Shown in pieces: positions 32,628-41,106 of a stretch of 64,000 nucleotides of DNA; within the stretch, counting starts at the first letter, position 1; every line of letters starts with the position of its first letter. The notes beneath the pieces are model-generated. The model was given only the letters and a program-made list of their open reading frames with translations. It was not told where the DNA came from and searched no databases. Source of the DNA: JAPOUP01 sp026708635 (GTDB taxonomy: Bacteria > Pseudomonadota > Alphaproteobacteria > Rhodobacterales > Rhodobacteraceae); contig OZ241336.1 of the NCBI GenBank assembly GCA_965200115.1, positions 2,108,001 to 2,172,000 of the forward strand. The letters run 5' to 3'. A program made the position numbers and the translations under genes.

Positions 32628-33842
32628 TCAAGCCACCGCGTGCGCGATGGCGCACTGTTTCCAAAGCACGGTAAGCGCGTTGACCACCCTGTCGATATCC
32701 TCGTCGCTGTGCAGCGGCCCCGGCGTGAAACGTAACCGCTCGGTACCCTTCGGAACGGTCGGATAATTGATCGGCTGGAGATATATTCCCCATTCACGCA
32801 TCAGGTAGTCGCAGATCATCCGGCACTTGACCGGATCCTTGATCAATACCGGTATGATATGACTGGGATTGTCCATGTGGGGAATTCCGGCCGCGTCAAG
32901 CTTCGCGCGAAGCCGGGCCACCTGGCGGCGCTGCATGAGACGTTCGGCGTCGCTTGTTTTGAGGTGGGCGATTGACGTGCGGGCGGCGGCGGCGACGGCC
33001 GGGGGAAGCGCGGTGGTGAAGATGAAGCCGCTCGCGAAGGACCGGATGAAGTCGCAGAGCGCTGCGGAGCCGGTGATGTAGCCCCCCATGCAGCCGAAGG
33101 CTTTGCCGAGCGTACCCTCTATGAGGGTTATCCGGTCCATCAGACCTTCCCGCTCGGCGATACCGCCGCCACGTGGACCATAAAGCCCGACCGCGTGGAC
33201 CTCGTCCAGATACGTCATCGCCATGTGCCTCTCGGCCACCTCGACGATTTCTTTCAGCGGGCAGATGTCACCGTCCATCGAATATACGGATTCGAACGCG
33301 ACGATCTTGGTCGCGTTGGCGGGAGTCTCCGCGAGCTTCCGGTCAAGGTCCTCGGGATCGTTATGCCTCCAGATCACCTTTGGGCATCGCGCCTGCCGTA
33401 TGCCCTCGATCATCGAGGCGTGGTTCAGGCTGTCCGAGAAGATGACCGCGTCAGGCATTCGGGCGCCGAGAGTGGAGAGCGAGGCCCAGTTCGATACATA
33501 GCCCGACGTGAAGAGCAGCGCGGCCTCCTTGCCGTGGAGATCGGAAAGCTCGCGTTCCAGAAGCATGTGCTCGTGGTTGGTTCCCGAAATGTTCCGGGTA
33601 CCGCCGGCGCCGGTGCCGCCAACGTCAATGGCGTCCTTCATGGCCTGCCGGACCTTTTCGTTCTGGCTCATGCCCAGGTAGTCGTTCGAGCACCAGACCG
33701 TAACCTCGTCGGGCGTGTCCTCACCGTAGCTTCTGGCGCGTGGCGAGGAACTGCAGAAGCGTTCCAGCTCGGCGAAGATACGGTAGTTGCCCTCTTTCTT
33801 GAGCGCATCCAGCTCCTGATTGAAAAGGCGGTCGAAATTCAT
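32628..33842 (-). CDS. hemA: 5-aminolevulinate synthase
   Basis: A 404-residue PLP enzyme condensing glycine and succinyl-CoA, the first step to heme and bacteriochlorophyll in alphaproteobacteria. Seen: VTVWCSNDYLGMSQNEKVRQ, GAGGTRNISGTNHEHMLLER, FSDSLNHASMIEGIRQARCP, TYLDEVHAVGLYGPRGGGIA and the PLP lysine in LIEGTLGKAFGCMGGYITGS. Placed between puhE and cycA as in other Rhodobacterales PGCs; it overlaps puhE by 4 nt. Confidence 0.96.
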   Translation of the reverse strand: MNFDRLFNQELDALKKEGNYRIFAELERFCSSSPRARSYGEDTPDEVTVWCSNDYLGMSQNEKVRQAMKDAIDVGGTGAGGTRNISGTNHEHMLLERELSDLHGKEAALLFTSGYVSNWASLSTLGARMPDAVIFSDSLNHASMIEGIRQARCPKVIWRHNDPEDLDRKLAETPANATKIVAFESVYSMDGDICPLKEIVEVAERHMAMTYLDEVHAVGLYGPRGGGIAEREGLMDRITLIEGTLGKAFGCMGGYITGSAALCDFIRSFASGFIFTTALPPAVAAAARTSIAHLKTSDAERLMQRRQVARLRAKLDAAGIPHMDNPSHIIPVLIKDPVKCRMICDYLMREWGIYLQPINYPTVPKGTERLRFTPGPLHSDEDIDRVVNALTVLWKQCAIAHAVA

Positions 33843-34645
33843 GGATCCACTCCGTAACAGTTTTCTCTGCGTTCGGCGTCAGGCTTGGGAAGCATCCAGC
33901 GCCAGAGCTTCGCGTCCGGCCAGGGAAGAATGAGAAACCAATGCTCCAGCAGGGCGAGGGCGGTAAGCGCCGCGAGGAGGGCGAAGCCCGCCTCCGCGCC
34001 GGGTATGCCGGCGTCGATCAGCCTCTCGATAAAGCAGGCGAAGGCGAACGTCATAAGGGTTATCGACACGGGAAACAGCCAGTTCAGCCGGGCGGTGCCG
34101 AAATGGCTGGAAAGATGTGAAAGCTGGCGGGGCAGGAATTCCGTGTTCGCGTGGGCGACGCCAAGGAACAGGTTCAGTTTGGCGGAGACCCGGGCGAAGT
34201 AGAGGATGAGCAACGTCCACATGCCGACCGCGTTTGGCGCGTTCCGGCAAAGCTCGACCACCAGGACGACGAGTACCGCCAGCAGCACTTCGTGATGCGC
34301 CACGGTACCCCAGGCGCGCCGGAAACGTCGCCAGCCGCCGAGACCCGGCGGGCAGGCTGACCGGACGGGACCGGTGACCGTACCGGACAGGAAAGCCAGC
34401 TCGCACCAGGCCCAGAGCGCCAAAGCGGACAGAAAGCCCGTATAGGCGCCCTGCACGGTAAGCTGGGTGAGCGAGGCCCAGAGACCCCAGACACCCAGTA
34501 ACGGCAGTGGAAGCGCGGCGATGGCCATGAGAACGCCGGCCCGTTGCCCGCCGCGCTCGGCCAGGCGGACCGCCACGAGGATCACGCCGGTGGAGAGCCA
34601 CCAGACCAGGCATGCCGCCGAAAGGGCCGTAAGCGCGGGCGCCAT
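33839..34645 (-). CDS. puhE: PuhE photosynthetic complex assembly protein
   Basis: A 268-residue membrane protein with about seven to eight hydrophobic helices (LSAACLVWWLSTGVILVAVR; VLLAVLVVLVVELC; FACFIERLIDAGIPGAEAGF). It has the PuhE landmarks LYFARVSAKLNLFLGVAHAN and LPRQLSHLSSHFG. PuhE influences RC/LH1 assembly and bacteriochlorophyll levels in Rhodobacter. The ATG at 34645 lies 4 nt past the acsF stop. Confidence 0.88.
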   Translation of the reverse strand: MAPALTALSAACLVWWLSTGVILVAVRLAERGGQRAGVLMAIAALPLPLLGVWGLWASLTQLTVQGAYTGFLSALALWAWCELAFLSGTVTGPVRSACPPGLGGWRRFRRAWGTVAHHEVLLAVLVVLVVELCRNAPNAVGMWTLLILYFARVSAKLNLFLGVAHANTEFLPRQLSHLSSHFGTARLNWLFPVSITLMTFAFACFIERLIDAGIPGAEAGFALLAALTALALLEHWFLILPWPDAKLWRWMLPKPDAERRENCYGVDP

Positions 34646-34649
34646 CAGC

Positions 34650-35777
34650 TCAGTAGACCGGCTCGAGCCGCGTGTTTTCGGGCACGCGGTGTTTCCTGAC
34701 GGGAATCGTGAACAGCGTCGCGAACGCGAACGCCGCGCGCGCCGACGCGGTGATCCGGCCAAGCCGACCGCCGACACCGCCGGCTTCCCGGGCCTTCGCG
34801 ATGTCAACGTTGGCATGGTGCAGCCGGTCAAGGGTCCGGTGCCAGCGCGGATGGTCGATGTCGAGCGTGATCGGGAAAATCTGCTCGCTCAGCTTGGACG
34901 TCTTGGTGAAGACCTCCTGCGCGTACCAGTCGGGGTCGACACCCAGCGCCGCGTGAAACGCCGGCCGCTGGTGATCCCGGATATACATGGTGGCGTAGAC
35001 GGCGGTAAGGAAGAACTTGATCCACCAGAGGTTAACGCCACGCGTGAGCCTGGGGTCGGTCTTCATGAGAAGCGCGAAAGCCTCGCCATGGTTGAACTCG
35101 TCATTGCACCATTCCCTGAACCACTTGAAGATCGGGTGGAACCGGTGCTCGGGATTCGCCTCCAGATGCCGGTATATGGTGATGTATCGGGCGTAACCGA
35201 TCTTCTCCGAGAGATATGTCGCGTAGTAAATGAACTTTGGCCTGAAATATGTGTATTTCTTCTTCTGGGTCAGGAATCCCAGGTTGACCCTCAGTCCGGC
35301 CTCACGGAGCGCGTCGTTGATGAAACCGGCATGACGCGCCTCGTCCCGGGCCATGAGCTGGAAGAGCTGGGTGATGTCTTTGTTGGCGCCCCGGCGTTTC
35401 ATCTCCTTGTAGAGCACGCAGCCGGAAAATTCGGCCGTGCATGAGGAGATCAGGAAGTCGATGAACTCCTTCTTCAGCTGGGGGTCCATCCCCTCCCAGT
35501 CGACGTGGTCCCAGTCCTCGTTCTTCTTGAAGTGACCCTTGTTCGGATCGGAAAGCATGCGTTCGATCAACTCGTCCCAGTCCTCGCGCACCGGACCGAC
35601 GTCAACCGCGTCCAGCTCGTCGAAATCCGTGGTATAGAACCGCGGGGTCAGAAGCGTGTTCTGCATCGCGGTTTCGGTCGCCATCTCGTTGTCGTAGAGC
35701 CTGTCCTGCGCCTCCTGGATGGCAAGACCCTCCTCGACGGTCGTCGCGTCGGCGGTGTGCCCGGCAAGCACGTTCAT
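34650..35777 (-). CDS. acsF: Aerobic Mg-protoporphyrin IX monomethyl ester cyclase
   Basis: A 375-residue di-iron oxygenase that makes ring E using O2. Di-iron ligands appear in TAEFSGCVLYKEMKRR, LMARDEARHAGFINDAL and CNDEFNHGEAFALLMKTD. The anaerobic BchE is not in the window, so at least this oxygen-dependent route exists. Start at 35777 has GGAGGAGG upstream and overlaps the preceding small gene by 4 nt. Confidence 0.96.
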   Translation of the reverse strand: MNVLAGHTADATTVEEGLAIQEAQDRLYDNEMATETAMQNTLLTPRFYTTDFDELDAVDVGPVREDWDELIERMLSDPNKGHFKKNEDWDHVDWEGMDPQLKKEFIDFLISSCTAEFSGCVLYKEMKRRGANKDITQLFQLMARDEARHAGFINDALREAGLRVNLGFLTQKKKYTYFRPKFIYYATYLSEKIGYARYITIYRHLEANPEHRFHPIFKWFREWCNDEFNHGEAFALLMKTDPRLTRGVNLWWIKFFLTAVYATMYIRDHQRPAFHAALGVDPDWYAQEVFTKTSKLSEQIFPITLDIDHPRWHRTLDRLHHANVDIAKAREAGGVGGRLGRITASARAAFAFATLFTIPVRKHRVPENTRLEPVY

Positions 35778-36070
35778 AGCGTCACCTCCTCCGAGAAGGA
35801 AAACTCGCACAGCTCCATGATCTCCAGATCTCCGGTGAGGCGGGTCCAGAGCCGTTCGAGCTTCGAGGCCCGGATGATGGTCGCGACCCGTTCCTCCCGG
35901 ACAACCGCGCCGAAAGGCGCCATTATCTCCGGACCCTCGACCTGCACCTCGTCACCCGGATGGACAACCGCGCCGTTGTCGAAACGGACATGCGCGTGAA
36001 GGCTGTCGAAACAATGCGAAACCTCGACGGTACACGGGGCTTTCTCGATTTCCCTCGTCAGTATTCCCAT
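35774..36070 (-). CDS. Conserved small PGC protein between puhC and acsF
   Basis: A 98-residue soluble protein without signal or membrane helix. It contains CTVEVSHCFDSLHAHVRFDN, GAVVHPGDEVQVEGPEIMAP and ASKLERLWTRLTGDLEIMEL. The middle looks like a small beta-barrel and two Cys and two His lie close together near the N-terminus. Small genes occupy this position in many Rhodobacterales PGCs. It overlaps puhC by 13 nt and acsF by 4 nt, so a role linked to acsF is reasonable, but no activity is established. Confidence 0.75.
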   Translation of the reverse strand: MGILTREIEKAPCTVEVSHCFDSLHAHVRFDNGAVVHPGDEVQVEGPEIMAPFGAVVREERVATIIRASKLERLWTRLTGDLEIMELCEFSFSEEVTL

Positions 36071-36558
36071 CTGGGTTGGTTCCCTTTCTGCGAATATGCC
36101 AGCAAACGGGCGAACGCGTTCGCGTTGTCGGCGCCGAAACCCATCAGGTCAGCGCGCCAGCCGGTTGCGGGATCGGTAATTGCCATACGGCCGTTCACGA
36201 AACTCTGAAGGACCACCGGGCTGTCAAGGCTCACGCGGTGCCTGATACGCTCCCGCAGGATCACGCGGTGGACGCCGGCGACGAAGCCACCCTCCTCCGG
36301 AGAGAGGTCGGCGACCGGCGCGCCGTCCATATCGCTCACGGCGACGGCGCCCGAAGCGGCGTCGGACTCCAGGATAAGCCGGGCCTCGGCGATGACGGGA
36401 GAGACCGGAGGCACGCTTTCGAGCGGCCGGTCGGTGACGCGCGCGAAAGTGACGAGCGCCAGAACGGCGCAGACGAGCCCCAGCATACCGCGAACCAGAC
36501 CGCGGGGCAGCATACTGTCCCGATCGGAATAGACGCGGGCGGTGGCGTAACCTGACAT
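36058..36558 (-). CDS. puhC: PuhC photosynthetic complex assembly protein
   Basis: A 166-residue protein with one N-terminal membrane helix (LVRGMLGLVCAVLALVTFAR) and a periplasmic beta domain: GAVAVSDMDGAPVADLSPEE, GGFVAGVHRVILRERIRH and LTDPATG-like RMAITDPATGWRADLMGFGA. PuhC assists RC-LH1 assembly. The start at 36558 follows puhB by 11 nt. Confidence 0.88.
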   Translation of the reverse strand: MSGYATARVYSDRDSMLPRGLVRGMLGLVCAVLALVTFARVTDRPLESVPPVSPVIAEARLILESDAASGAVAVSDMDGAPVADLSPEEGGFVAGVHRVILRERIRHRVSLDSPVVLQSFVNGRMAITDPATGWRADLMGFGADNANAFARLLAYSQKGNQPRWEY

Positions 36559-36569
36559 TCCCCGCACTC

Positions 36570-37205
36570 CTAACGCGCGGCCATCGTAGTCACCGGGACC
36601 GTTCCCGGGCGACGGGAGATCCGCGGGGTCGTGATGCGGGCCGTCGCGGCCTCGGCGATCATGTCCGCCACCCGACGGGCCTCCGGTATGCACCGAAGCG
36701 ACGGTTTCGCGTGAATGTGCCAAGGCCGGACATGCGGCCAGAGCATGAGATAGCTTAGCCGCGCATCACCGACGGTCGAGAGGGCGATGGTACCGGTGCC
36801 GTCGTTCCGAAGATCGAGATCCGCGCTGCCGATCTGGGTATATGGCAGGTTGAGCGTGACGGTAAGCGCCGCTCCTATCCGCATGGCGACCCGGCGGTCG
36901 GTAAGCGTATAGACGGTCGCGCGGGCCTGGATGAGCGCGGTGAGCAACAGCAGCGCTCCCACGATCATGCCGAGAACCACGAGGGGAACCGAAGCGCCGA
37001 TGGCCTGCGGAAGCGGCATGTGATCGACAACCGAGAGGAAACGCCAGAACGCGAGCAGCGCGAAATAGCCCGCGACCCACCAGAACGCCAGCGCGGATTT
37101 TGTCAGCGCCCACCAATCGGGGCGGCCCTGCCAAAGGATGCGCTCCCCGTCGGGCGGGAGATCGGGCAGTCCCTCGATCGGCTCCTTGATGGGCTTCCCG
37201 TCCAT
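36570..37205 (-). CDS. puhB: PuhB photosynthetic complex assembly protein
   Basis: A 211-residue membrane protein with a PH-like (bPH2) domain after two to three hydrophobic helices. Seen: GLPDLPPDGERILWQGRPDW near residue 11, TVYTLTDRRVAMRIGAALTV and LNLPYTQIGSADLDLRNDG. PuhB helps assemble the reaction centre before LH1 encloses it. Start at 37205; 10 nt after the puhA stop. Confidence 0.93.
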   Translation of the reverse strand: MDGKPIKEPIEGLPDLPPDGERILWQGRPDWWALTKSALAFWWVAGYFALLAFWRFLSVVDHMPLPQAIGASVPLVVLGMIVGALLLLTALIQARATVYTLTDRRVAMRIGAALTVTLNLPYTQIGSADLDLRNDGTGTIALSTVGDARLSYLMLWPHVRPWHIHAKPSLRCIPEARRVADMIAEAATARITTPRISRRPGTVPVTTMAAR

Positions 37206-37215
37206 GGCGCGTCCC

Positions 37216-37980
37216 CTAGATCTGCGGCTCGAAGCGGTGCTTCGAGGCATAAAGATATCCGCCGCCATAATAGGCGCAGATGCGTTCCTCCTCAAGCAGG
37301 GTGATCCGCTCCGACGAAGCCGTGACGGGCACGTCGCCGAAATGGTCGGCGTAGATGGACTGAACCAGCACCCTGCCGAACCAGATCCGAACCATGCCCA
37401 TCGGCACGAGGCGACGGCCCGCCCCGCCGTCGAGATCGATTTCCAGGTACCGGACCAGATGCTCGGGCTCGTCGATCCACATGTCGGAAACCGTACCGAC
37501 CTTCATCCTGTCGCCGGAGATCACCGGCAGTCCCCTCGGGTCGCATCCCGCCGATACGAAGAAATCGGTGGCATGGCGCAGCGGAACGATTTTCGGATTC
37601 CCCTTCGCGTCCAGTTCCGGCTCGTCACGACGCGGCGCCCATGAGGCGGGTCCGACGCCATCCGTCATCGGGTTTCCGGTCGGCTCCAGCGGAAAGCCGC
37701 TTCCCCCGGACGTCTTGCGCAGGGCGAGGTTTCCGCGCTCCGGCTTCTGGCCCGACGGAACGACAAGCGAACCGCGTCCGTGCGGCAGGACAAAGCTCTT
37801 GTCGGAAGGCATCGCGAACGGCCCCTGGCTGGCGGCGGCGTTTCCGTCGTCGTCCTCCAGGGGATAGCCCTCGCGCATATTCTCGCGCTGAAGGTAGTAA
37901 ACGAGCAGGGCGAAGAAGATCCAGAACAGCCAGATCGCCAGACTGGCCAGATCGAAGTTCGCGAAGAAGGCGTTATGCAT
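37216..37980 (-). CDS. puhA: Photosynthetic reaction centre H subunit
   Basis: A 254-residue subunit with one N-terminal helix (LASLAIWLFWIFFALLVYYL) and a cytoplasmic PRC-barrel domain. Seen: LQRENMREGYPLEDDDGNAA, KSFVLPHGRGSLVVPSGQKP, FFVSAGCDPRGLPVISGDRM and VGTVSDMWIDEPEHLVRYLE. It caps the L/M pair and shapes proton uptake at QB. Confidence 0.96.
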   Translation of the reverse strand: MHNAFFANFDLASLAIWLFWIFFALLVYYLQRENMREGYPLEDDDGNAAASQGPFAMPSDKSFVLPHGRGSLVVPSGQKPERGNLALRKTSGGSGFPLEPTGNPMTDGVGPASWAPRRDEPELDAKGNPKIVPLRHATDFFVSAGCDPRGLPVISGDRMKVGTVSDMWIDEPEHLVRYLEIDLDGGAGRRLVPMGMVRIWFGRVLVQSIYADHFGDVPVTASSERITLLEEERICAYYGGGYLYASKHRFEPQI

Positions 37981-38000
37981 GATCGTTTCCTTTCAGCGCC

Positions 38001-39440
38001 TCACGTAGGGAAGTCGGCCAGACCGATTCCACCTGATCCGGTCTTCGTCTCGGGACGGAAGGATCGCCGGACGAGGGGACCCAGCGCGACGAGAGTCATG
38101 AAAATAAGCGCTATCTCGACGTGATAAACGACGGAATAGCCGGTGGCCGGAGAGGCCAGCGCGTCCCCGAGACGCCCGGCGACCGCCTGGGCGGTGACCG
38201 CGTCGCGGAGCGTGCCCCCGATGGCGATCGACACCCCGACCGCCGTCGCCTGGGCGGCGCCCCAGGCGCCGAGCGCGAGGCCGCGGCCCGACCGCCCCTC
38301 GGACGGTAGCGCCATGGCGGCCGTCAGGGTGGCGACGGCGAACAGGCCTCCGCCGAGACCGATCAGCCACGCTCCAAAAAAGAAGAGCGCCGGCGAACCG
38401 AAAGGCGCCGAGAGGATTACCGCCGAAAACGCGGCGAGCCCGACCAGAAGTCCTGAGGACGCGAGGCGGAAATGACAGGCCCCGCCGCCAAGCTTGCGGG
38501 CCGCGAACCCGAAGCCCAGAAGCGCGCCGCCCGCCCAAAGGGCCGTCAGCAGCGTCGTCGCGGAAACCGAAAGGCCCAGAACCTCGCCACCGTAAGGCTC
38601 CAGCAGCACGTCCTGCATGTTGAAGGCCATGGTGCCAAGGAAAACGGTGACCAGAAGCCGCCCCGCCTGGCCGCCGTTCAGGAAATCGTTCCATGCGTCC
38701 GAAAAACGCGGCCGCGGCGCCAGGCGCTCCCGCCGGGTCATTGGAGTCACGCGCTCCTGCTTCCAGAGCGCGACGAGGTTCAGGACGAGGCCCGCGAGCG
38801 CCACGCCCTGGACGACCCTTACCAGGAGAATCGGGTCGAAGTCACGCAGGAGCCAGCCCACGAGCAATGCGGATACCCCCATGCCTACCAGGAACATGAC
38901 GTAAAGAAGCGCGACGACCCGCGGGCGCGTCTCGTCCGTCGCGCGGTCGGAGGCCAGGGCAAGACCGGCGGTCTGGGTCATGTGCAGCCCAAGCCCGGTC
39001 ATCAGGAACGCGAGCGCGGCCAGCACCTCGCCCGCGAAGGGAACGTCATGAACCGGATCGCCTCCCAGCACGAGGAGGGCGAAAGGCATCACCGCGAGCC
39101 CTCCCATCTGCCAGAGCGAGCCGAACCAGAGATAGGGGATGCGTTTCCAGCCGATCGCGCTGCGGTAGGTGTCTGAGCGAAACCCCAGAATGGCGCGGAA
39201 GGGAGCGATGAGGACGGGCAGGGCAATCATGACCGCGACGATCATCGCGGGCACGCTAAGCTCCACGATCATGACGCGGTTCAGCGTGCCCAGGAGCATA
39301 ACCGTGGCCATTCCGACCGAAACCTGGAAAAGCGAAAGGCGAAGAAGCTCTCCCATCGGCAGCGCGTCGCTGGCCGCGTCCGAAAACGGCATGAACCTGG
39401 TTCCGAGGTTCTTCAGCCCATGCGCCCGAAGGAAGGTCAC
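38001..39440 (-). CDS. lhaA: LhaA, LH1 assembly MFS-like protein (BCD family)
   Basis: A 479-residue, twelve-helix protein of the bacteriochlorophyll delivery (PucC/LhaA) family. Seen: LLRLSLFQVSVGMATVMLLG, TLNRVMIVELSVPAMIVAVM, ILGFRSDTYRSAIGWKRIPY, LLEPYGGEVLGLSVSATTLL. The GTG at 39440 overlaps the bchM stop by 4 nt and restores the family N-terminus up to FMPFSDAASDALP. Paralogues in this window are PucC and the bchG-linked protein. Confidence 0.93.
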   Translation of the reverse strand: MTFLRAHGLKNLGTRFMPFSDAASDALPMGELLRLSLFQVSVGMATVMLLGTLNRVMIVELSVPAMIVAVMIALPVLIAPFRAILGFRSDTYRSAIGWKRIPYLWFGSLWQMGGLAVMPFALLVLGGDPVHDVPFAGEVLAALAFLMTGLGLHMTQTAGLALASDRATDETRPRVVALLYVMFLVGMGVSALLVGWLLRDFDPILLVRVVQGVALAGLVLNLVALWKQERVTPMTRRERLAPRPRFSDAWNDFLNGGQAGRLLVTVFLGTMAFNMQDVLLEPYGGEVLGLSVSATTLLTALWAGGALLGFGFAARKLGGGACHFRLASSGLLVGLAAFSAVILSAPFGSPALFFFGAWLIGLGGGLFAVATLTAAMALPSEGRSGRGLALGAWGAAQATAVGVSIAIGGTLRDAVTAQAVAGRLGDALASPATGYSVVYHVEIALIFMTLVALGPLVRRSFRPETKTGSGGIGLADFPT

Positions 39441-40108
39441 GCCCTGTACTCCAGCGCTTCGGAAAAATAGAATCCACCGGTCACGCGGCCTACGGTCGAG
39501 ATTCCGCCCCTCCCCGCCAATAGCGCCGACAGGCGCCGCGCCGAATGCGGAACAATCGCGGGGGACCGCTCGGACCGCGGAAAGAGCCTCCCGGCGCGCC
39601 ACATGAACACCAGGAGCGGCGTCCTCGGCGCGACGGAGAAAACGATGTTGGCGCGGGTCCGTTCCCCGAGACCCTCAAGCGCCGCAAGGATGTCCGTGGC
39701 GTCGTAGTAGATCAGGCTGTCCATCGCCACCACATGGTCGAATTCGCCCAGTTCCCGAGAGAGCATGTCACCCACGAAAAACCGCACGCGTCCGTGGTGG
39801 CGCCCGTCAAGGCGACGGCGCGCGATACCGACAAGCGAGGGCGATATGTCGGCCGCCACCACATCGGCCCCGCGCCGGGCCAGTTCGGCGGTCATCTGTC
39901 CCGCCCCGCAGCCCGCGTCCAGAACGCGCGCCCCGGCCAGATCCCTAGGCAGACGCGAGAGCATGAGCTCACGCATCCGATCACGGCCGCGCCGGACGGT
40001 CTCGCGGATGGAACTGACCGGCGCGTCGCTGGTAAGACGCTCCCAGGTGCGCGTCGCCGTTCGGTCGAAATAGGTTTCGACACGCGAGAGTGTGGCTTCA
40101 TACGTCAT
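39437..40108 (-). CDS. bchM: Mg-protoporphyrin IX methyltransferase
   Basis: A 223-residue SAM methyltransferase that makes the 13-propionate methyl ester. Seen: YFDRTATRTWERLTSDAPVS, motif I GARVLDAGCGAGQMTAELAR, VVAADISPSLVGIARRRLDG, AMDSLIYYDATDILAALEGL and FSVAPRTPLLVFMWRAGRLF. It acts between BchH and AcsF. It overlaps lhaA by 4 nt. Confidence 0.95.
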   Translation of the reverse strand: MTYEATLSRVETYFDRTATRTWERLTSDAPVSSIRETVRRGRDRMRELMLSRLPRDLAGARVLDAGCGAGQMTAELARRGADVVAADISPSLVGIARRRLDGRHHGRVRFFVGDMLSRELGEFDHVVAMDSLIYYDATDILAALEGLGERTRANIVFSVAPRTPLLVFMWRAGRLFPRSERSPAIVPHSARRLSALLAGRGGISTVGRVTGGFYFSEALEYRA

Positions 40109-40196
40109 GCGGAGTGCCCGGATGGCGACACGGCTCCCGCCCGGAAACCGCCGCGCCGGCAGGCGCGTCCCTTCGTTACGTCACGGCCCGCCGCCA

Positions 40197-41093
40197 TCAG
40201 TCGAATCCCAGGAGTTCGAAGATGTCGCGGTCCTTCATCGGTTCGGGTGCCAATGGCTCGGTACCGTTCCACAGGGTCTCGGCAAGGCGGACGTACTCCG
40301 CGCGGCAGCGAAGGATGTCCTCGTCGTCGTCCATCTCGAAGAGCGTCTTTTTCTTGAGCCTCGATCGCCGGATCGCGTCCACGTCGGGCATATGCGAGAT
40401 TCGCCTGAACCCGACCGTGCCGCAGTAGCGGTCGACCTCATCGGTGTCTTTCGACCTGTTCGCGACGCAGCCCGCGAGCCTGACCTTGTAATTCGCCGAC
40501 TTCGCCTGCACCGCCGCGATGATCCTGTTCATCGCGTAAATGGAATCGAAGTCGTTGGCGGTGACGATCACCGCGCGGTCGGCGTGCTGCAGCGGGGCCG
40601 CGAACCCGCCGCAGACCACGTCACCCAATACATCGAAGATCACGACATCGGTGTCCTCGAGCATATGGTGCTGTTTCAGCAGCTTCACCGTCTGGCCCAC
40701 GACGTAGCCTCCGCAGCCGGTGCCCGCCGGCGGCCCGCCCGCCTCCACGCACATCACGCCACCCCAACCCTTGGTCATGAAGTCCTCCGGGCGGAGCTCC
40801 TCCGCGTGGAAATCGACTTCCTTCAGGATGTCGATGACGGTGGGCTGCAGATGCCCGGTAAGCGTAAAGGTTGAATCGTGCTTCGGATCGCATCCGATCT
40901 GAAGGACACGCCTGCCCAGACTGGCGAAGGCCGCCGAGAGATTGGAGGACGTCGTCGACTTGCCGATCCCGCCCTTTCCGTAGACCGAGAAGACCTTGGC
41001 GCCCTCGATTCTCGCCGATGGATCCTGATGGACCTGAACCGATCCCTCGCCGTCCCCGCCTGTGCGGAAGGTCAAGTCATCTAGTGGGCTCAT
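40197..41093 (-). CDS. bchL: Light-independent protochlorophyllide reductase iron protein
   Basis: A 298-residue NifH-like ATPase donating electrons to BchNB. Seen: VFSVYGKGGIGKSTTSSNLS, VLQIGCDPKHDSTFTLTGHL, EAGGPPAGTGCGGYVVGQTV with a cluster Cys, IFDVLGDVVCGGFAAPLQHA and AGCVANRSKDTDEVDRYCG. Start at 41093 follows bchH by 13 nt. Confidence 0.96.
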   Translation of the reverse strand: MSPLDDLTFRTGGDGEGSVQVHQDPSARIEGAKVFSVYGKGGIGKSTTSSNLSAAFASLGRRVLQIGCDPKHDSTFTLTGHLQPTVIDILKEVDFHAEELRPEDFMTKGWGGVMCVEAGGPPAGTGCGGYVVGQTVKLLKQHHMLEDTDVVIFDVLGDVVCGGFAAPLQHADRAVIVTANDFDSIYAMNRIIAAVQAKSANYKVRLAGCVANRSKDTDEVDRYCGTVGFRRISHMPDVDAIRRSRLKKKTLFEMDDDEDILRCRAEYVRLAETLWNGTEPLAPEPMKDRDIFELLGFD

Positions 41094-41106
41094 GGGGAGT
41101 CTCCTG

